From positions 62,001 to 126,000 of the forward strand of contig JADJOP010000013.1 in the NCBI GenBank assembly GCA_016713735.1: a stretch of 64,000 bases of DNA, read 5' to 3'. This DNA is from Bryobacterales bacterium (GTDB taxonomy: Bacteria; Acidobacteriota; Terriglobia; Bryobacterales; Bryobacteraceae). Shown here one piece after another: positions 53,283-61,915 of this stretch. Within the stretch, counting starts at the first letter, position 1. Each line of letters begins with the position of its first letter. Made by a program: the position numbers and the translations under genes. Under the pieces are notes generated by a model. That model worked only from the letters and a program-made list of their open reading frames with translations, did no database searches and was not told where the DNA came from.

Positions 53283-53319
53283 GCCCGTGGACGCTCACCG
53301 GCCGGGCCGTGGACGCTCA
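53283..53319. repeat. Direct repeat CCGTGGACGCTCACC (two copies)
   Basis: Perfect 15-bp copies lie at 53283-53297 and 53305-53319, 22 bp apart (two helical turns), in the 132-nt gap between the divergent NDH-2 and aminotransferase-fold genes. It could be an operator or a chance GC-rich duplication. Confidence 0.4.
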
Positions 53320-53384
53320 CCAGGCGAGCCACAGCGCTCACCGGAGGTGTGCCGCGCCGCGGGCGTCTGCCATAATGAGCGACC

Positions 53385-54626
53385 ATGGAATCCACCCGCC
53401 GGGGACTCATCGCAACGGCCTTCGCGCTGCCCGCCAGTTGGGCCGCGTTCACCCGCAACCTGCAAGCGGCCACCGCCCTCGACGACGCCTACTGGCGCAT
53501 GGTTCAGCGGCAGTTTCCGCTCGAAGACAACCTGCTTTACCTCAACGCCGCCAACGTCTGCCCCGCCTCGCGCCCGGTGATGGACCGTCACCTGGAATAC
53601 CTGCGCGACTTCCACGCCAACCCCTCGTTCCAGAATCGCGACAAGTACACCGCCCTGCGCGAGAACCTGCGCCAAAAGGCCGCCCGCCTGCTGCGCGTCA
53701 CCGCCGACGAGATCGCCGTCACGCGCAACACGAGCGAGGGTAGCAACATCATCGTCAAGGGCATCGACCTCAAAGCGGGCGACGAGATCCTCATCACCGA
53801 CCACAACCACCCTTCAAATAACGACTCCTGGAAGGTCCGCGCCAAACGCGACGGCCTGGTGGTGAAGTCGCTCCCCGTGCCCATCCCCGCCCCCAGCGCC
53901 GGCGAGTTGCTCGGTTCAATCGAGCGCGCCGTCACGCCGCGCACCCGCGTCATCGCCATCACCCACGTCACCAGCACAACGGGCATTCTCTACCCGGCGC
54001 GCGAGGTGGCTGAACTGGCCCGCCGCAAGAACATCTGGATGCACCTCGATGGCGCGCAGAGCTTCGGCTGCCTCGATGTCGACCTCGCGGCCATCCCCTG
54101 CGACTCCTACTCCACCAGCGCCCACAAGTGGCTCATGGGACCGCTCGAAGCCGGGCTGCTGTTCGTCCGCGCCGGGCGAATTGCCGAGCTCTGGCCTTCC
54201 ATTGTCACCGCCGGTTGGGCCGACGACCTCAAGGGGGCGCGCAAGTTCGAGGTGTTCGGCCAGCGCGACGATCCGCGCGTGGTGGCGCTCGAAGCCTCGC
54301 TCGATTTCGTCAGCCTCATCGGCATGGCCAACGTTGAGGCCCGCGCCCGCGCCCTGGCGTCGCGCGCCAAGGCCGGACTGAAGGCCATCGGCAACGTCGA
54401 GCTGAAGACGAATCTCCAGCCGGAGCTATCGGCTGGCGTCGTAAAGTTCAAGCTTCGCAACATGGCCACCAAGGCGGCTTACGACAAGCTCTGGGAGCGC
54501 CATCGCCTGGCCATCGCCTCCACGCTTTCGGGCGACAGCGAGGGCCTGCGCTTCTCGCCGCACATCTACAACTCGTTTGAGCAGGTGGATGCCGCCGTGG
54601 CGGCGGTGAAGGAACTGGCGGGGTAA
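53385..54626 (+). CDS. Tat-exported class V aminotransferase-fold PLP protein
   Basis: The 413-residue protein has an N-terminal twin-arginine-like signal (ESTRRGLIATAFALPASWA, arginines 5-6). The class V (cysteine desulfurase-like) fold follows: AVTRNTSEGSNIIVKGI, the PLP-anchoring Asp222 in MHLDGAQSFG, and the Schiff-base Lys248 in STSAHKWLMGP. The usual cysteine-desulfurase catalytic cysteine loop is not evident, so an aminotransferase, isopenicillin-N epimerase-like or lyase role is as likely. Export of PLP enzymes by Tat with cofactor bound is known. A CATAAT box 8 nt before ATG 53385 predicts a very short leader. Confidence 0.85.
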   Translation: MESTRRGLIATAFALPASWAAFTRNLQAATALDDAYWRMVQRQFPLEDNLLYLNAANVCPASRPVMDRHLEYLRDFHANPSFQNRDKYTALRENLRQKAARLLRVTADEIAVTRNTSEGSNIIVKGIDLKAGDEILITDHNHPSNNDSWKVRAKRDGLVVKSLPVPIPAPSAGELLGSIERAVTPRTRVIAITHVTSTTGILYPAREVAELARRKNIWMHLDGAQSFGCLDVDLAAIPCDSYSTSAHKWLMGPLEAGLLFVRAGRIAELWPSIVTAGWADDLKGARKFEVFGQRDDPRVVALEASLDFVSLIGMANVEARARALASRAKAGLKAIGNVELKTNLQPELSAGVVKFKLRNMATKAAYDKLWERHRLAIASTLSGDSEGLRFSPHIYNSFEQVDAAVAAVKELAG

Positions 54627-54812
54627 GCGGCGCCGCATCCGGCGAGGGCGGGCCGGCGGGCCGGGGGCGGGCCGAGGCGCACACCACATCTAGCCAGGGC
54701 CGCGAGCGCAACCGCCGTTCAGGCAGGCTGCGCCCACGGCCCCAGCGCGGGGAGGTGGCAAAGTGGGGGAGATGGTTTGGGGGAGATGGCCGGTTGAGAT
54801 GCCGGTGGCGCC

Positions 54813-57800
54813 CTATTGGCGCAGCACCGGCATGTTCATCTTGGTCGGCGGCGGGGGCGGCGCCTGGTTGAACTTCACGCTCACCAGCCGCGATACGCCG
54901 GGCTCCTGCATGGTGACGCCGAACATCGTGCCCGCCGCTTCCATCGTGCGCTTGGCGTGGGTGATGATGATGAACTGCGTCTGGTCGCTCATCTCCCCGA
55001 GCAGGCCCATCATGCGCTTGATGTTGGGTTCGTCGAGCGGGGCGTCCACCTCGTCGAGAATGCAGAACGGGCTCGGCGTGAACTTGAAGATCGCCATCAA
55101 CAGGCTGAGCGCCGTGAGCGCCTTCTCGCCGCCCGATAGCAGCAGGACATTCTGCAGCCGCTTGCCGGGGGGCGAGGCGACGATGTCGATGCCCGAATCG
55201 ATGACGTTGGTCTCGTCGGTGAGCCGCATCTCGGCCACGCCGCCGCCGAACAGCTTCTCAAAGGTGTCGCGGAAGTTCTGGTTGATGATGCCGAAGGCCT
55301 CGGTGAAGCGCTTCTTCGATTCAACATCGATCTCCTGGATCGCCTTTTCGGTGTCGCGCACCGAGTCCAGCAGGTCCTGCCGCTGCGTGTTCAGGAAGTC
55401 GTAGCGGCGCTGCGCCTCTTCGTACTCCTCGAGCGCCTGCGGATTCACGCCACCCAGGGCTTCGATGCGCTGCTTGAGCGAAGCGTACTTCTCCTCGGCC
55501 TCCAGCAGAGCGACCTCATCCGGCACGTTTTCAGCGTGTTCGCCCAGTTCCTGCAAGCTGAGGTTGAGCTCCTTGCGGCAGGTCTCTTCCAGGTATTTGA
55601 GGGCCGCCCGCTTTTCCACGAGCGCCATCTCCACCTGCGAGCGCTTCTCCTGCGCCCCCTGCACCTGCGCGCGCATCTGGCGCAGCGACTCTTCCATCGC
55701 CGCCAGCGCTTCGCGGTTCTGCTGCTCAACGCCCGCCAGCCGCTGCACGTCGGCATCGGCGCTTTCCATCAACCCGGTGAGCTCAGCGCCGCGCTTGTCG
55801 AGCTCGATGTTGTCGTTGAGCAGCCGGTTGCGCTCCACGCCCAGACGCTCCATCTCATTGAGGATCTCCTGGCGCCGCCGGGCCACGTCGGCCGTCTGCT
55901 GCTCCAACCGCTGTTGCGCCGCGCGTTCGCTGCGCCGCCGCTCTTCCCGCTCGGCCACCTGGACGCGCAGGGCCGAATGTTCCTCGCTCAACCGCGCCAC
56001 CGCCTGCTGGTGTTCGGCCACCAGCGCGCGGGCCGCTTCGAGCGCCTCTTCCTGCACCTGCCGCTGCGCCTCTTTCTCCTCGACCACGCGCAGGTTCTGC
56101 TCGCGGTTGGCGCGCACGCGCTCCACTTCCTTCTCGATGCGCTGCAGTTCAAGCTTGGCCACCGAAACGCGCGAGTTGGCCCGGGCATACTCTTCGGTCA
56201 GCTTGCGGATCTCGTGGTCCAGCGCCAGGGCGTCTTTCTCCTGCCCCTGCTGCTGGCTGCGGAGCCGCTCCAGCTCTTCACTCAACAGGTGAAGTTCGCG
56301 CTCTAACTCTTCGATTCTTTGGGAGACTTCCTCGACGGCGGTCTGCTTCTGCGCGCTCTGCGTGGTGAGCTCGCGCAGTTCGCGCTTCAGCGCCAGCGGA
56401 CCGCTGCCCGTCTTGCGCCCGCCCGACACGGCATGGCCGTGGTAGCAGACGCCGTCCGGCAGCAGGAAGTAGAAGTCCGGGTAGGTCTGGGCCAGCCGCT
56501 GCGCCGAGGTGCGGTCCTCGGCCATGAAGCAGCGCGACAGCCGCGGCAGCAGCGCCGCCGGAGCCTGCGTCAGCCCGTTGGTCATGCGCAACACTTCGCT
56601 CAGCCGCGCCACGATGCCCGTCTCCGGACCAATCACCGGCTCGGGCAGGTCGAGCGCCACGTTGTCGCCCGGTTCGGGCTCGACGAGAAAGGTGGCCCTG
56701 CCATCGAGGTCGGTGCGCATCAGGTCGATGCCCGACTCGGCCTGCGGCCAGCTCTTCACCAGCACGTATTCCAGCTCTTCGTGCAGGAACTCTTCGGCCG
56801 CCTTTTCGTAGGAGTTCTCCACTTCCACGAAGTCGGCGAGCACGCCCAGGGGCTTCAGGTCATGCGCCTGTCCGCGCTCAAAGGCGGTAAACAAACGCTT
56901 CACTGATTCCGCTGTATATGCGCGGTGAGAAAGGATTTCTTCGAGCGAGTCCTTGCGCGCCTTGAGCCGCGAGGCCTCCTGGCGGAGATGCTCCAACTGC
57001 TTGCGCGATTCGCCCAGCGCCTGCTTGTGCTGCGTCAGGTCGCCTTCCACACGGCGGCGCTGATCGGCGAGCGATTCGAGCTCCAACTGCCGCGCCGCCA
57101 GAGCTTCGGTCAGCTCACCCTTGCGCGCGTCGAGCCGCTCCAGGTCGGCCGAAGCCATCTGTTCTTCGCGCTGCAGGCGGTCCGAGTCGCGCTCGAGCGA
57201 TTGGAGATAGGTCTCCATCTGCGCCAGCTGGTTCTTCAGCGTGCTGGTTTCCCCCAGCAGCCGCAGCACGGCCTGCCGGGCAGCCTCAATCCCCTGCTCT
57301 TTCTGGCGCAGTTCGGCGGCCCGCTGGTCGCGCTCGGTGGTCTTCTCTTCGAGCAGCTTGCGCGCCTCGGCGGCGTGGGTTTCCAGCTCAGCCAGCGCTT
57401 GCGTGTGGCCCTGGATCTCCTCGGCCATGCGCTGCAGCCGCTGTTCGAGATCGGTGGAATCGGTCTCGCCCTGCTGCAGGCGGCTTTCGATCGACCCAAT
57501 CTGCCGCGCCTGCGATTCCAGCTTGCCCCGCGTGCGTTCGCTTTCCACGCGCAGTTCGGCCAGCTTCTGGCGGGCGGCGGTCAGTTCGGCGTCGGTCTTG
57601 TAGGCCAACTCCTGCCGCTCATGCTGTTCCTTTTCGCGCTCGCTGACCTCTTCGGCCAGCTTCTGGAAGGCGGCGTTGGCTTCGCCCAGTTCGGTGGCGA
57701 TGCGCGTGGCTTCGCGTTCGAGCAACTGGTGGCGGCCGCTCAGGGCCTGGCGCAGTTGCACCACCATCTCTTCGTGCAGTTCCTTATAGCGCTGGGCCTT

Positions 57801-58799
57801 GGCTGCCTGCCGCTTGAGCGAGTTGGCCTGCCGTCCCACCTCTTCGAGGATGTCGAACACGCGCGACAGGTTCTGCTTGGCGCTTTCCAGTTTGGCTTCG
57901 GCCAGACGGCGCTTGGACTTAAAGCGGCTGATGCCGGCGGCCTCTTCGATCACCGAGCGGCGGTCGGCCGGCTTCGAGCTGAGCAACTGGCCGATGCGGC
58001 CCTGCTCAATGATGGCGTAGCTTTCCGGCCCCAGGCCGGTGCCCATGAAGAGGTCCTGAATGTCGCGCAGCCGCGCGTGCCGGCCATCGATCAGATATTC
58101 GCTGTCGCCGGAACGGTAAAGCCGGCGCGTGATGGTGACTTCCTTGGTTTCGGGGATCTTCGCGGCATGGCCGTTGGCGTGACCATTGGCGTGGCCATTC
58201 GCGTGGCCATTGGCGTGGCCGTTCGCGTGGCCGTTCGCATGGCCGTTCTTTTTCGCCGCTTTGGCGTCGGGCGCTGCCACGGCGACCACTTCCAGCGACT
58301 CGGCCTTCGCCGCTTCCCCAGCCGCGGTTGCTGCTTCCGCCGCAGCCGTCTCGGCGCTCTGCTCACCCTCGGGTGTGGCCCCATTCGCGGCCTCGCCCTC
58401 GATCATGGGCTGGCCCCCGGCGGTCGCCTCGGCTTCCGGCTTCTGGGCCGCCACCGCTTCCTCCACCGCCGCCAGCTCAATTGCCGCCGCCTGCCGCTCG
58501 CCGTAGTTGGGGTCGAACAGGACCATGGTCACCTGCGCCATGCTCAGCGGTTTACGCTCGCGCGTGCCGGCAAAGATGACGTCTTCCATGCGCGCCCCGC
58601 GCAGGCTCTTGGCCGACTGTTCGCCGAGCACCCAGCTGATGGCGTCGCTCAGGTTCGACTTGCCGCAGCCGTTCGGTCCGACGACCGCCGCAATGCCGTT
58701 TCCGGGGAAGCGCAGTTCCGTGCGCTCCGCGAAGGACTTGAAACCTTGGAGTTCAACGCGTTTGAGTCGTAGCAAAGGACCAATACCGTCCTTGTTCAA
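54813..58799 (-). CDS. smc: Chromosome segregation ATPase SMC with a long low-complexity insertion in the head
   Basis: The 1328-residue protein has the SMC start (LRLKRVELQGFKSFAERTEL), Walker A GPNGCGKSN (41-49), two long coiled coils and a hinge near 620-770 (HDLKPLGVLADFVEV). The C-terminal signature LLSGGEKALTALSLLMAIF and Walker B FCILDEVDAPLDEPN complete it. It organises and segregates chromosomes with ScpA/ScpB. Bacterial SMC is usually about 1170-1190 residues. The excess is an insertion at about 101-217, between VTMVLFDPNYG and EVTITRRLYRSGDSEYLIDG, rich in Ala/Glu and ending in seven NGHA repeats. The start is uncertain: TTG 58799, or TTG 58775, which matches the conserved MLRLKR start. 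The 186 nt downstream to the convergent gene show nothing. Confidence 0.96.
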   Translation of the reverse strand: MNKDGIGPLLRLKRVELQGFKSFAERTELRFPGNGIAAVVGPNGCGKSNLSDAISWVLGEQSAKSLRGARMEDVIFAGTRERKPLSMAQVTMVLFDPNYGERQAAAIELAAVEEAVAAQKPEAEATAGGQPMIEGEAANGATPEGEQSAETAAAEAATAAGEAAKAESLEVVAVAAPDAKAAKKNGHANGHANGHANGHANGHANGHANGHAAKIPETKEVTITRRLYRSGDSEYLIDGRHARLRDIQDLFMGTGLGPESYAIIEQGRIGQLLSSKPADRRSVIEEAAGISRFKSKRRLAEAKLESAKQNLSRVFDILEEVGRQANSLKRQAAKAQRYKELHEEMVVQLRQALSGRHQLLEREATRIATELGEANAAFQKLAEEVSEREKEQHERQELAYKTDAELTAARQKLAELRVESERTRGKLESQARQIGSIESRLQQGETDSTDLEQRLQRMAEEIQGHTQALAELETHAAEARKLLEEKTTERDQRAAELRQKEQGIEAARQAVLRLLGETSTLKNQLAQMETYLQSLERDSDRLQREEQMASADLERLDARKGELTEALAARQLELESLADQRRRVEGDLTQHKQALGESRKQLEHLRQEASRLKARKDSLEEILSHRAYTAESVKRLFTAFERGQAHDLKPLGVLADFVEVENSYEKAAEEFLHEELEYVLVKSWPQAESGIDLMRTDLDGRATFLVEPEPGDNVALDLPEPVIGPETGIVARLSEVLRMTNGLTQAPAALLPRLSRCFMAEDRTSAQRLAQTYPDFYFLLPDGVCYHGHAVSGGRKTGSGPLALKRELRELTTQSAQKQTAVEEVSQRIEELERELHLLSEELERLRSQQQGQEKDALALDHEIRKLTEEYARANSRVSVAKLELQRIEKEVERVRANREQNLRVVEEKEAQRQVQEEALEAARALVAEHQQAVARLSEEHSALRVQVAEREERRRSERAAQQRLEQQTADVARRRQEILNEMERLGVERNRLLNDNIELDKRGAELTGLMESADADVQRLAGVEQQNREALAAMEESLRQMRAQVQGAQEKRSQVEMALVEKRAALKYLEETCRKELNLSLQELGEHAENVPDEVALLEAEEKYASLKQRIEALGGVNPQALEEYEEAQRRYDFLNTQRQDLLDSVRDTEKAIQEIDVESKKRFTEAFGIINQNFRDTFEKLFGGGVAEMRLTDETNVIDSGIDIVASPPGKRLQNVLLLSGGEKALTALSLLMAIFKFTPSPFCILDEVDAPLDEPNIKRMMGLLGEMSDQTQFIIITHAKRTMEAAGTMFGVTMQEPGVSRLVSVKFNQAPPPPPTKMNMPVLRQ
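58164..58247 (-). repeat. 12-bp tandem repeat x7 coding NGHA in smc
   Basis: Seven 12-bp units encode Asn-Gly-His-Ala at residues 185-212 of SMC. Units differ at synonymous positions (GTTCGC/GTTGGC/GTTTGC-type variation on the plus strand), so the array is not a very recent expansion. Its histidine density gives possible metal binding, which is only inference. Confidence 0.9.
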
Positions 58800-58948
58800 G
58801 ATCCGGCCCCATTGCTGGTTCCGGCTCGGGGGGTGGTGAACCCATAATAGACCGGGCCGGAGGGAATGTAAAGCGGGTCAACCACAGGATTCGGTATTTC
58901 CGCAAAACGAAGCACAAGATATGGGGTTACACCCGAACACCTGCTTCG

Positions 58949-60427
58949 CTACTGACCCCCGGCGGCTCCGCTCAGTCCCGGCACGCCGATGCCCAGATAC
59001 GGATTATAGAGATACTTCACCGATACCGGCTTATCGGCAGGAAAACGCAGGCTTTGCTGCACGGAATAGGCGGGATCGAGCGCCCACTGCCCGACGCCGA
59101 TCACCTTCTTCTTTTGGGTCGCCGTGTCGTGCCAACCCCAAAACGGCTTGGCCTTGTTGGCCGATTCCTTGCGGCCATAGAAGGTGGTCCCGATGAGCCG
59201 GCAGGGAGTGGTGGGCCGCCCGCCGGTGGGCTGGTAGGTCATGTATTCGTCGAAGGTGCGCTCCTGCCAGCCGCTCTCCTGCTGGCAGGCCTTCGTCCAC
59301 CAGTGGTCGTGGATGGAGAGCAGTTCGTAGCCCACCAGACGGTCGTTGGCGTGCCGCGCCCGTTCCGCGGTGCCCTTATAGATGAACGTCATGCCGGTGC
59401 CGGCCTTGAAGGTGTCGCTCGAAAAGGTGTAGCCGGAGTGGGCGCCCTGCCCGCCCTGGATGCCGTGGCCGCCCGATTCGATGAAGGCCACCGGGTGCGA
59501 CTCCTGGTAGAAGTCGATGCCGCCGTCGATGTTGTGGATATTGCGGCCGATGCCGCGCTCGTTGGTGAAGCTGTAGACGTTGTTGTGGGCCAGCGTTTCC
59601 ATCAACTCCAGCTTGCCGAACTGGCTGCCGTCCTTGCGTACGGTGAGAATGAGCCCTTCGTTGTCGTTCTCATGGCAACTGCCGGCCACGCACTTGTCGG
59701 AGTAGTCGCGCGGGTGGAAGGCGTTGTAGTGGAGGAACCAGTGCGTTTCGGTCTCCATGGCGGCATAATAGACGTAGGCCTGCGAGGTGCCTTCGTCGAT
59801 CTGGTCCCAGTTGTTGTCGCCCTGCCAGTCGCCATCAAAATCGAAGCGCGTGGGGATGTCGGATTTGGGCTGCCACCAGGTCTCCTGGGCCAGCAACGGG
59901 GCCCAGTGTTCGGCCAGCTTGCGGTACGGGTCGGAGCTGATCCGCTCGGCGTCGAAGCTGATTTTTTCCGGCTTCTTACGCGTGGCAACCGCATCCGTCA
60001 CTTCAATCTCAATCTCGGCCTTCTGCCCTTCGATGTCGGCCGACACCTTGTATCTGCCGGGCTTCTCCGGCGCTGTGTAGAGGACGCTGTCCTGGACGAC
60101 GTAATCCTTGGTGAGCGACTGGAAGATGCCGCCAAAGGTGGAGGCCTTTTCCTGGAGGAACTTCTCGTCGTCCTTGCCGGGGTACTTAAAGGGCTTCGAG
60201 ACCCAGCCGCCGCCCTCGCTGACGGTCACCTTCGGTCCGCCGCGCAGCAGCCTGCCCATCTCCGTGCCGTTGGCTGTAGTGCGCTGCCCGTAAACGCGCA
60301 CCTGGAGCATGAGTGATTCGAAGGGACGTACGCGCGGCTCGGGGTCGGCCACGATTTTCGCGCCGGTGACGGGCACCTGGGCCATCGCCGCCGCGGTAAA
60401 CAAGAAGACACAGATCGCCTGCCTCAT
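58949..60427 (-). CDS. Secreted protein of unknown function, Vps62-like hypothetical
   Basis: The protein has about 492 residues from ATG 60427, with a signal peptide (MRQAICVFLFTAAAMAQ). An N-terminal beta domain follows (about 20-145; PRVRPFESLMLQVRVYG, LYTAPEKPGRYKVSADIEG). The main domain has APLLAQETWW, RFDFDGDWQGDNNWDQID, THWFLHYNAFHPRDYSD, HENDNEGLILTVRKDG and HPVAFIESGGHGIQGG. This combination resembles the Vps62-related family found in fungi and bacteria; no activity is established. Asp/His/Glu clusters could form a metal site (inference). The 149-nt gap to the smc gene has no gene. Confidence 0.75.
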   Translation of the reverse strand: MRQAICVFLFTAAAMAQVPVTGAKIVADPEPRVRPFESLMLQVRVYGQRTTANGTEMGRLLRGGPKVTVSEGGGWVSKPFKYPGKDDEKFLQEKASTFGGIFQSLTKDYVVQDSVLYTAPEKPGRYKVSADIEGQKAEIEIEVTDAVATRKKPEKISFDAERISSDPYRKLAEHWAPLLAQETWWQPKSDIPTRFDFDGDWQGDNNWDQIDEGTSQAYVYYAAMETETHWFLHYNAFHPRDYSDKCVAGSCHENDNEGLILTVRKDGSQFGKLELMETLAHNNVYSFTNERGIGRNIHNIDGGIDFYQESHPVAFIESGGHGIQGGQGAHSGYTFSSDTFKAGTGMTFIYKGTAERARHANDRLVGYELLSIHDHWWTKACQQESGWQERTFDEYMTYQPTGGRPTTPCRLIGTTFYGRKESANKAKPFWGWHDTATQKKKVIGVGQWALDPAYSVQQSLRFPADKPVSVKYLYNPYLGIGVPGLSGAAGGQ

Positions 60428-60492
60428 GGGTTGCACCTGAGCACCATGCTAGCGCAGGATTTCACCGCCTCGGGCGGGGCCGGGCGCGGGGG

Positions 60493-60678
60493 CCGTGGTT
60501 GGCGGCTCGTGGCCGTGGCTGACGGCTCGTGGCCGTGGTTGGCGGCTCGTGGCCGTGGCTGGCGGCTTGTGGCAGTGGTTGGCGGCTCGCGGCCGTGGCT
60601 GGCGGCTCGCGACCGCGGCTGGCGGCTTGTGGCCGCGCGAGGCAACGGTTCGTGGCCGCGCGAGGCAACGGTTCGTGG
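60493..60678. repeat. Minisatellite: seven 20-bp units plus two 23-bp units
   Basis: Units of the form CCGTGGYTGGCGGCTCGTGG run head to tail from 60493 to 60632 with 1-4 changes each. They are followed by two identical 23-bp units (60633-60655, 60656-60678) sharing the CCG...GTGG ends. The array fills the 256-nt gap between the metallophosphoesterase stop (60684) and the start of the secreted protein gene (60427). Open frames across it are artefacts of the repeat. There are no spacers, so it is not a CRISPR array. Confidence 0.93.
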
Positions 60679-60683
60679 CCGCC

Positions 60684-61910
60684 CTAGGCGATGGCGGCGC
60701 TGTGCAACGTCTCGCCGGTGGCGTCGCGGATCACTTCGTTGAGGTGCGGGCCGTCGAATTCGAGCGTGGCGAAGCCGTGCGGGCCGTAGCGAGATTCATG
60801 GCCGTGGATGTGCGGGTTGGGGCCATCGAGAATGCGCGCGCCGGGCACGCCGTTGCGGCTCTCCATGCGGACGAAGGTGTTGGCGTTGCCGCCCGCGCCG
60901 GGCAACTCGTCGCGGAAGTAGGGGAAGCCGCCGTGGCCGATACAGCGGCCGTGGAGTCCCCAGGCGGGGTGCTGATCGTAGAGCACGCAGCGGTGTTCAT
61001 GGCCCCAATACCAGGCGTGGATCTTGCGGTTGTGGAGGAGAGAGGAGAGTTTGCCGACAAGCCTCGGCCCCTGGCTGTCGAGCAGCGAGTAGGGCTGGTG
61101 GTGGGAGAAGAGCACGAGCCGCCGGCCGCCGGCCTGGTCGAGGAGCGATTGGAGCCAGGCGGCCTGGTTGCCGTGCAGGTCGTGGTCGCGGTAGGCGGTG
61201 TCGAGTCCGGCGAGAATCCAGTGGTCGTTCTGGAGGGCGAAGTAGCTGGACGTCTGTCCGAACTCGCGGCCAATGGCCTCGAAGTAGGCCTCGCCGCCGG
61301 TGTACATCTCATGATTGCCGTTGAGGGCGCGATGGAGGGCGCCGGGCGCTTTCGGCCAGGGTAGGATGAGGCCTTCGTCGATCTCGTCGGCGTCGCCGGA
61401 GTAATAGGTGTCGCCGAGGTGGAGGACAAGCTGGTGGCCGGCGGGGTCGCCGGTGATGCTGCCGGCAACGACGGGCGCGCCGTAGAGTCCGGTGGCCCAG
61501 TCGCCGAAGACGGCCACGCGGGCGGTGTTGGGGAAAGGGTCGGCGAGGCTTGCCGGCTCGGCCCACTTGAATTTCGTGATGCGCTTCCACCAGTCAAAGA
61601 CGACACTGGAAGCCCAGCCCAGGACGTCGCGCTCGTCGTATTTGACCTCGGTGGCGCCGGCGCTGGGCATGTCCGTCGTAGGGCCAAACTTGGAGAGGTG
61701 GGTCTGCAGGAGCGATGCGAAGGGGTCCTGGACGGTGCTCATGACGCCGGGGATACGCTGCTCCTTTTCAATGAGTTGGAGGGCGCGGGCGGACTCGGCG
61801 AGGGCCTCCGGGTGCGGTGGGTTCGTTTTGTAAAAAACTTGTGCCTCCCAGATGTTCCGTGTTTCAACATCTTTCTCGCGGGTGAGGCTGGCAATGCGGC
61901 GGCTGGGCAT
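60684..61910 (-). CDS. Calcineurin-like metallophosphoesterase
   Basis: The protein has about 408 residues. An N-terminal ~120-residue region of unknown fold (LTREKDVETRNIWEAQVFY) is followed by a full metallophosphoesterase motif set: VAVFGDWATG (136-137 GD), HLGDTYYSGD (164-173), NGNHEMY (198-201), VLFSHHQP and WYWGHEHRC. This is the purple-acid-phosphatase/cyclic-nucleotide-esterase type of dinuclear metal site. There is no signal peptide, so it is cytoplasmic. ATG 61910 lies 10 nt after AGGAG; the alternative GTG 61919 overlaps the stop of the upstream protease-nuclease gene by 4 nt (GTGA). Either way the two are coupled and probably work together. Confidence 0.88.
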   Translation of the reverse strand: MPSRRIASLTREKDVETRNIWEAQVFYKTNPPHPEALAESARALQLIEKEQRIPGVMSTVQDPFASLLQTHLSKFGPTTDMPSAGATEVKYDERDVLGWASSVVFDWWKRITKFKWAEPASLADPFPNTARVAVFGDWATGLYGAPVVAGSITGDPAGHQLVLHLGDTYYSGDADEIDEGLILPWPKAPGALHRALNGNHEMYTGGEAYFEAIGREFGQTSSYFALQNDHWILAGLDTAYRDHDLHGNQAAWLQSLLDQAGGRRLVLFSHHQPYSLLDSQGPRLVGKLSSLLHNRKIHAWYWGHEHRCVLYDQHPAWGLHGRCIGHGGFPYFRDELPGAGGNANTFVRMESRNGVPGARILDGPNPHIHGHESRYGPHGFATLEFDGPHLNEVIRDATGETLHSAAIA

Positions 61911-61915
61911 GGTCT

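Noticed and set aside
60493..60678. CRISPR array
   Set aside because: The units are contiguous with no unique spacers, and no cas gene is present; it is a minisatellite.
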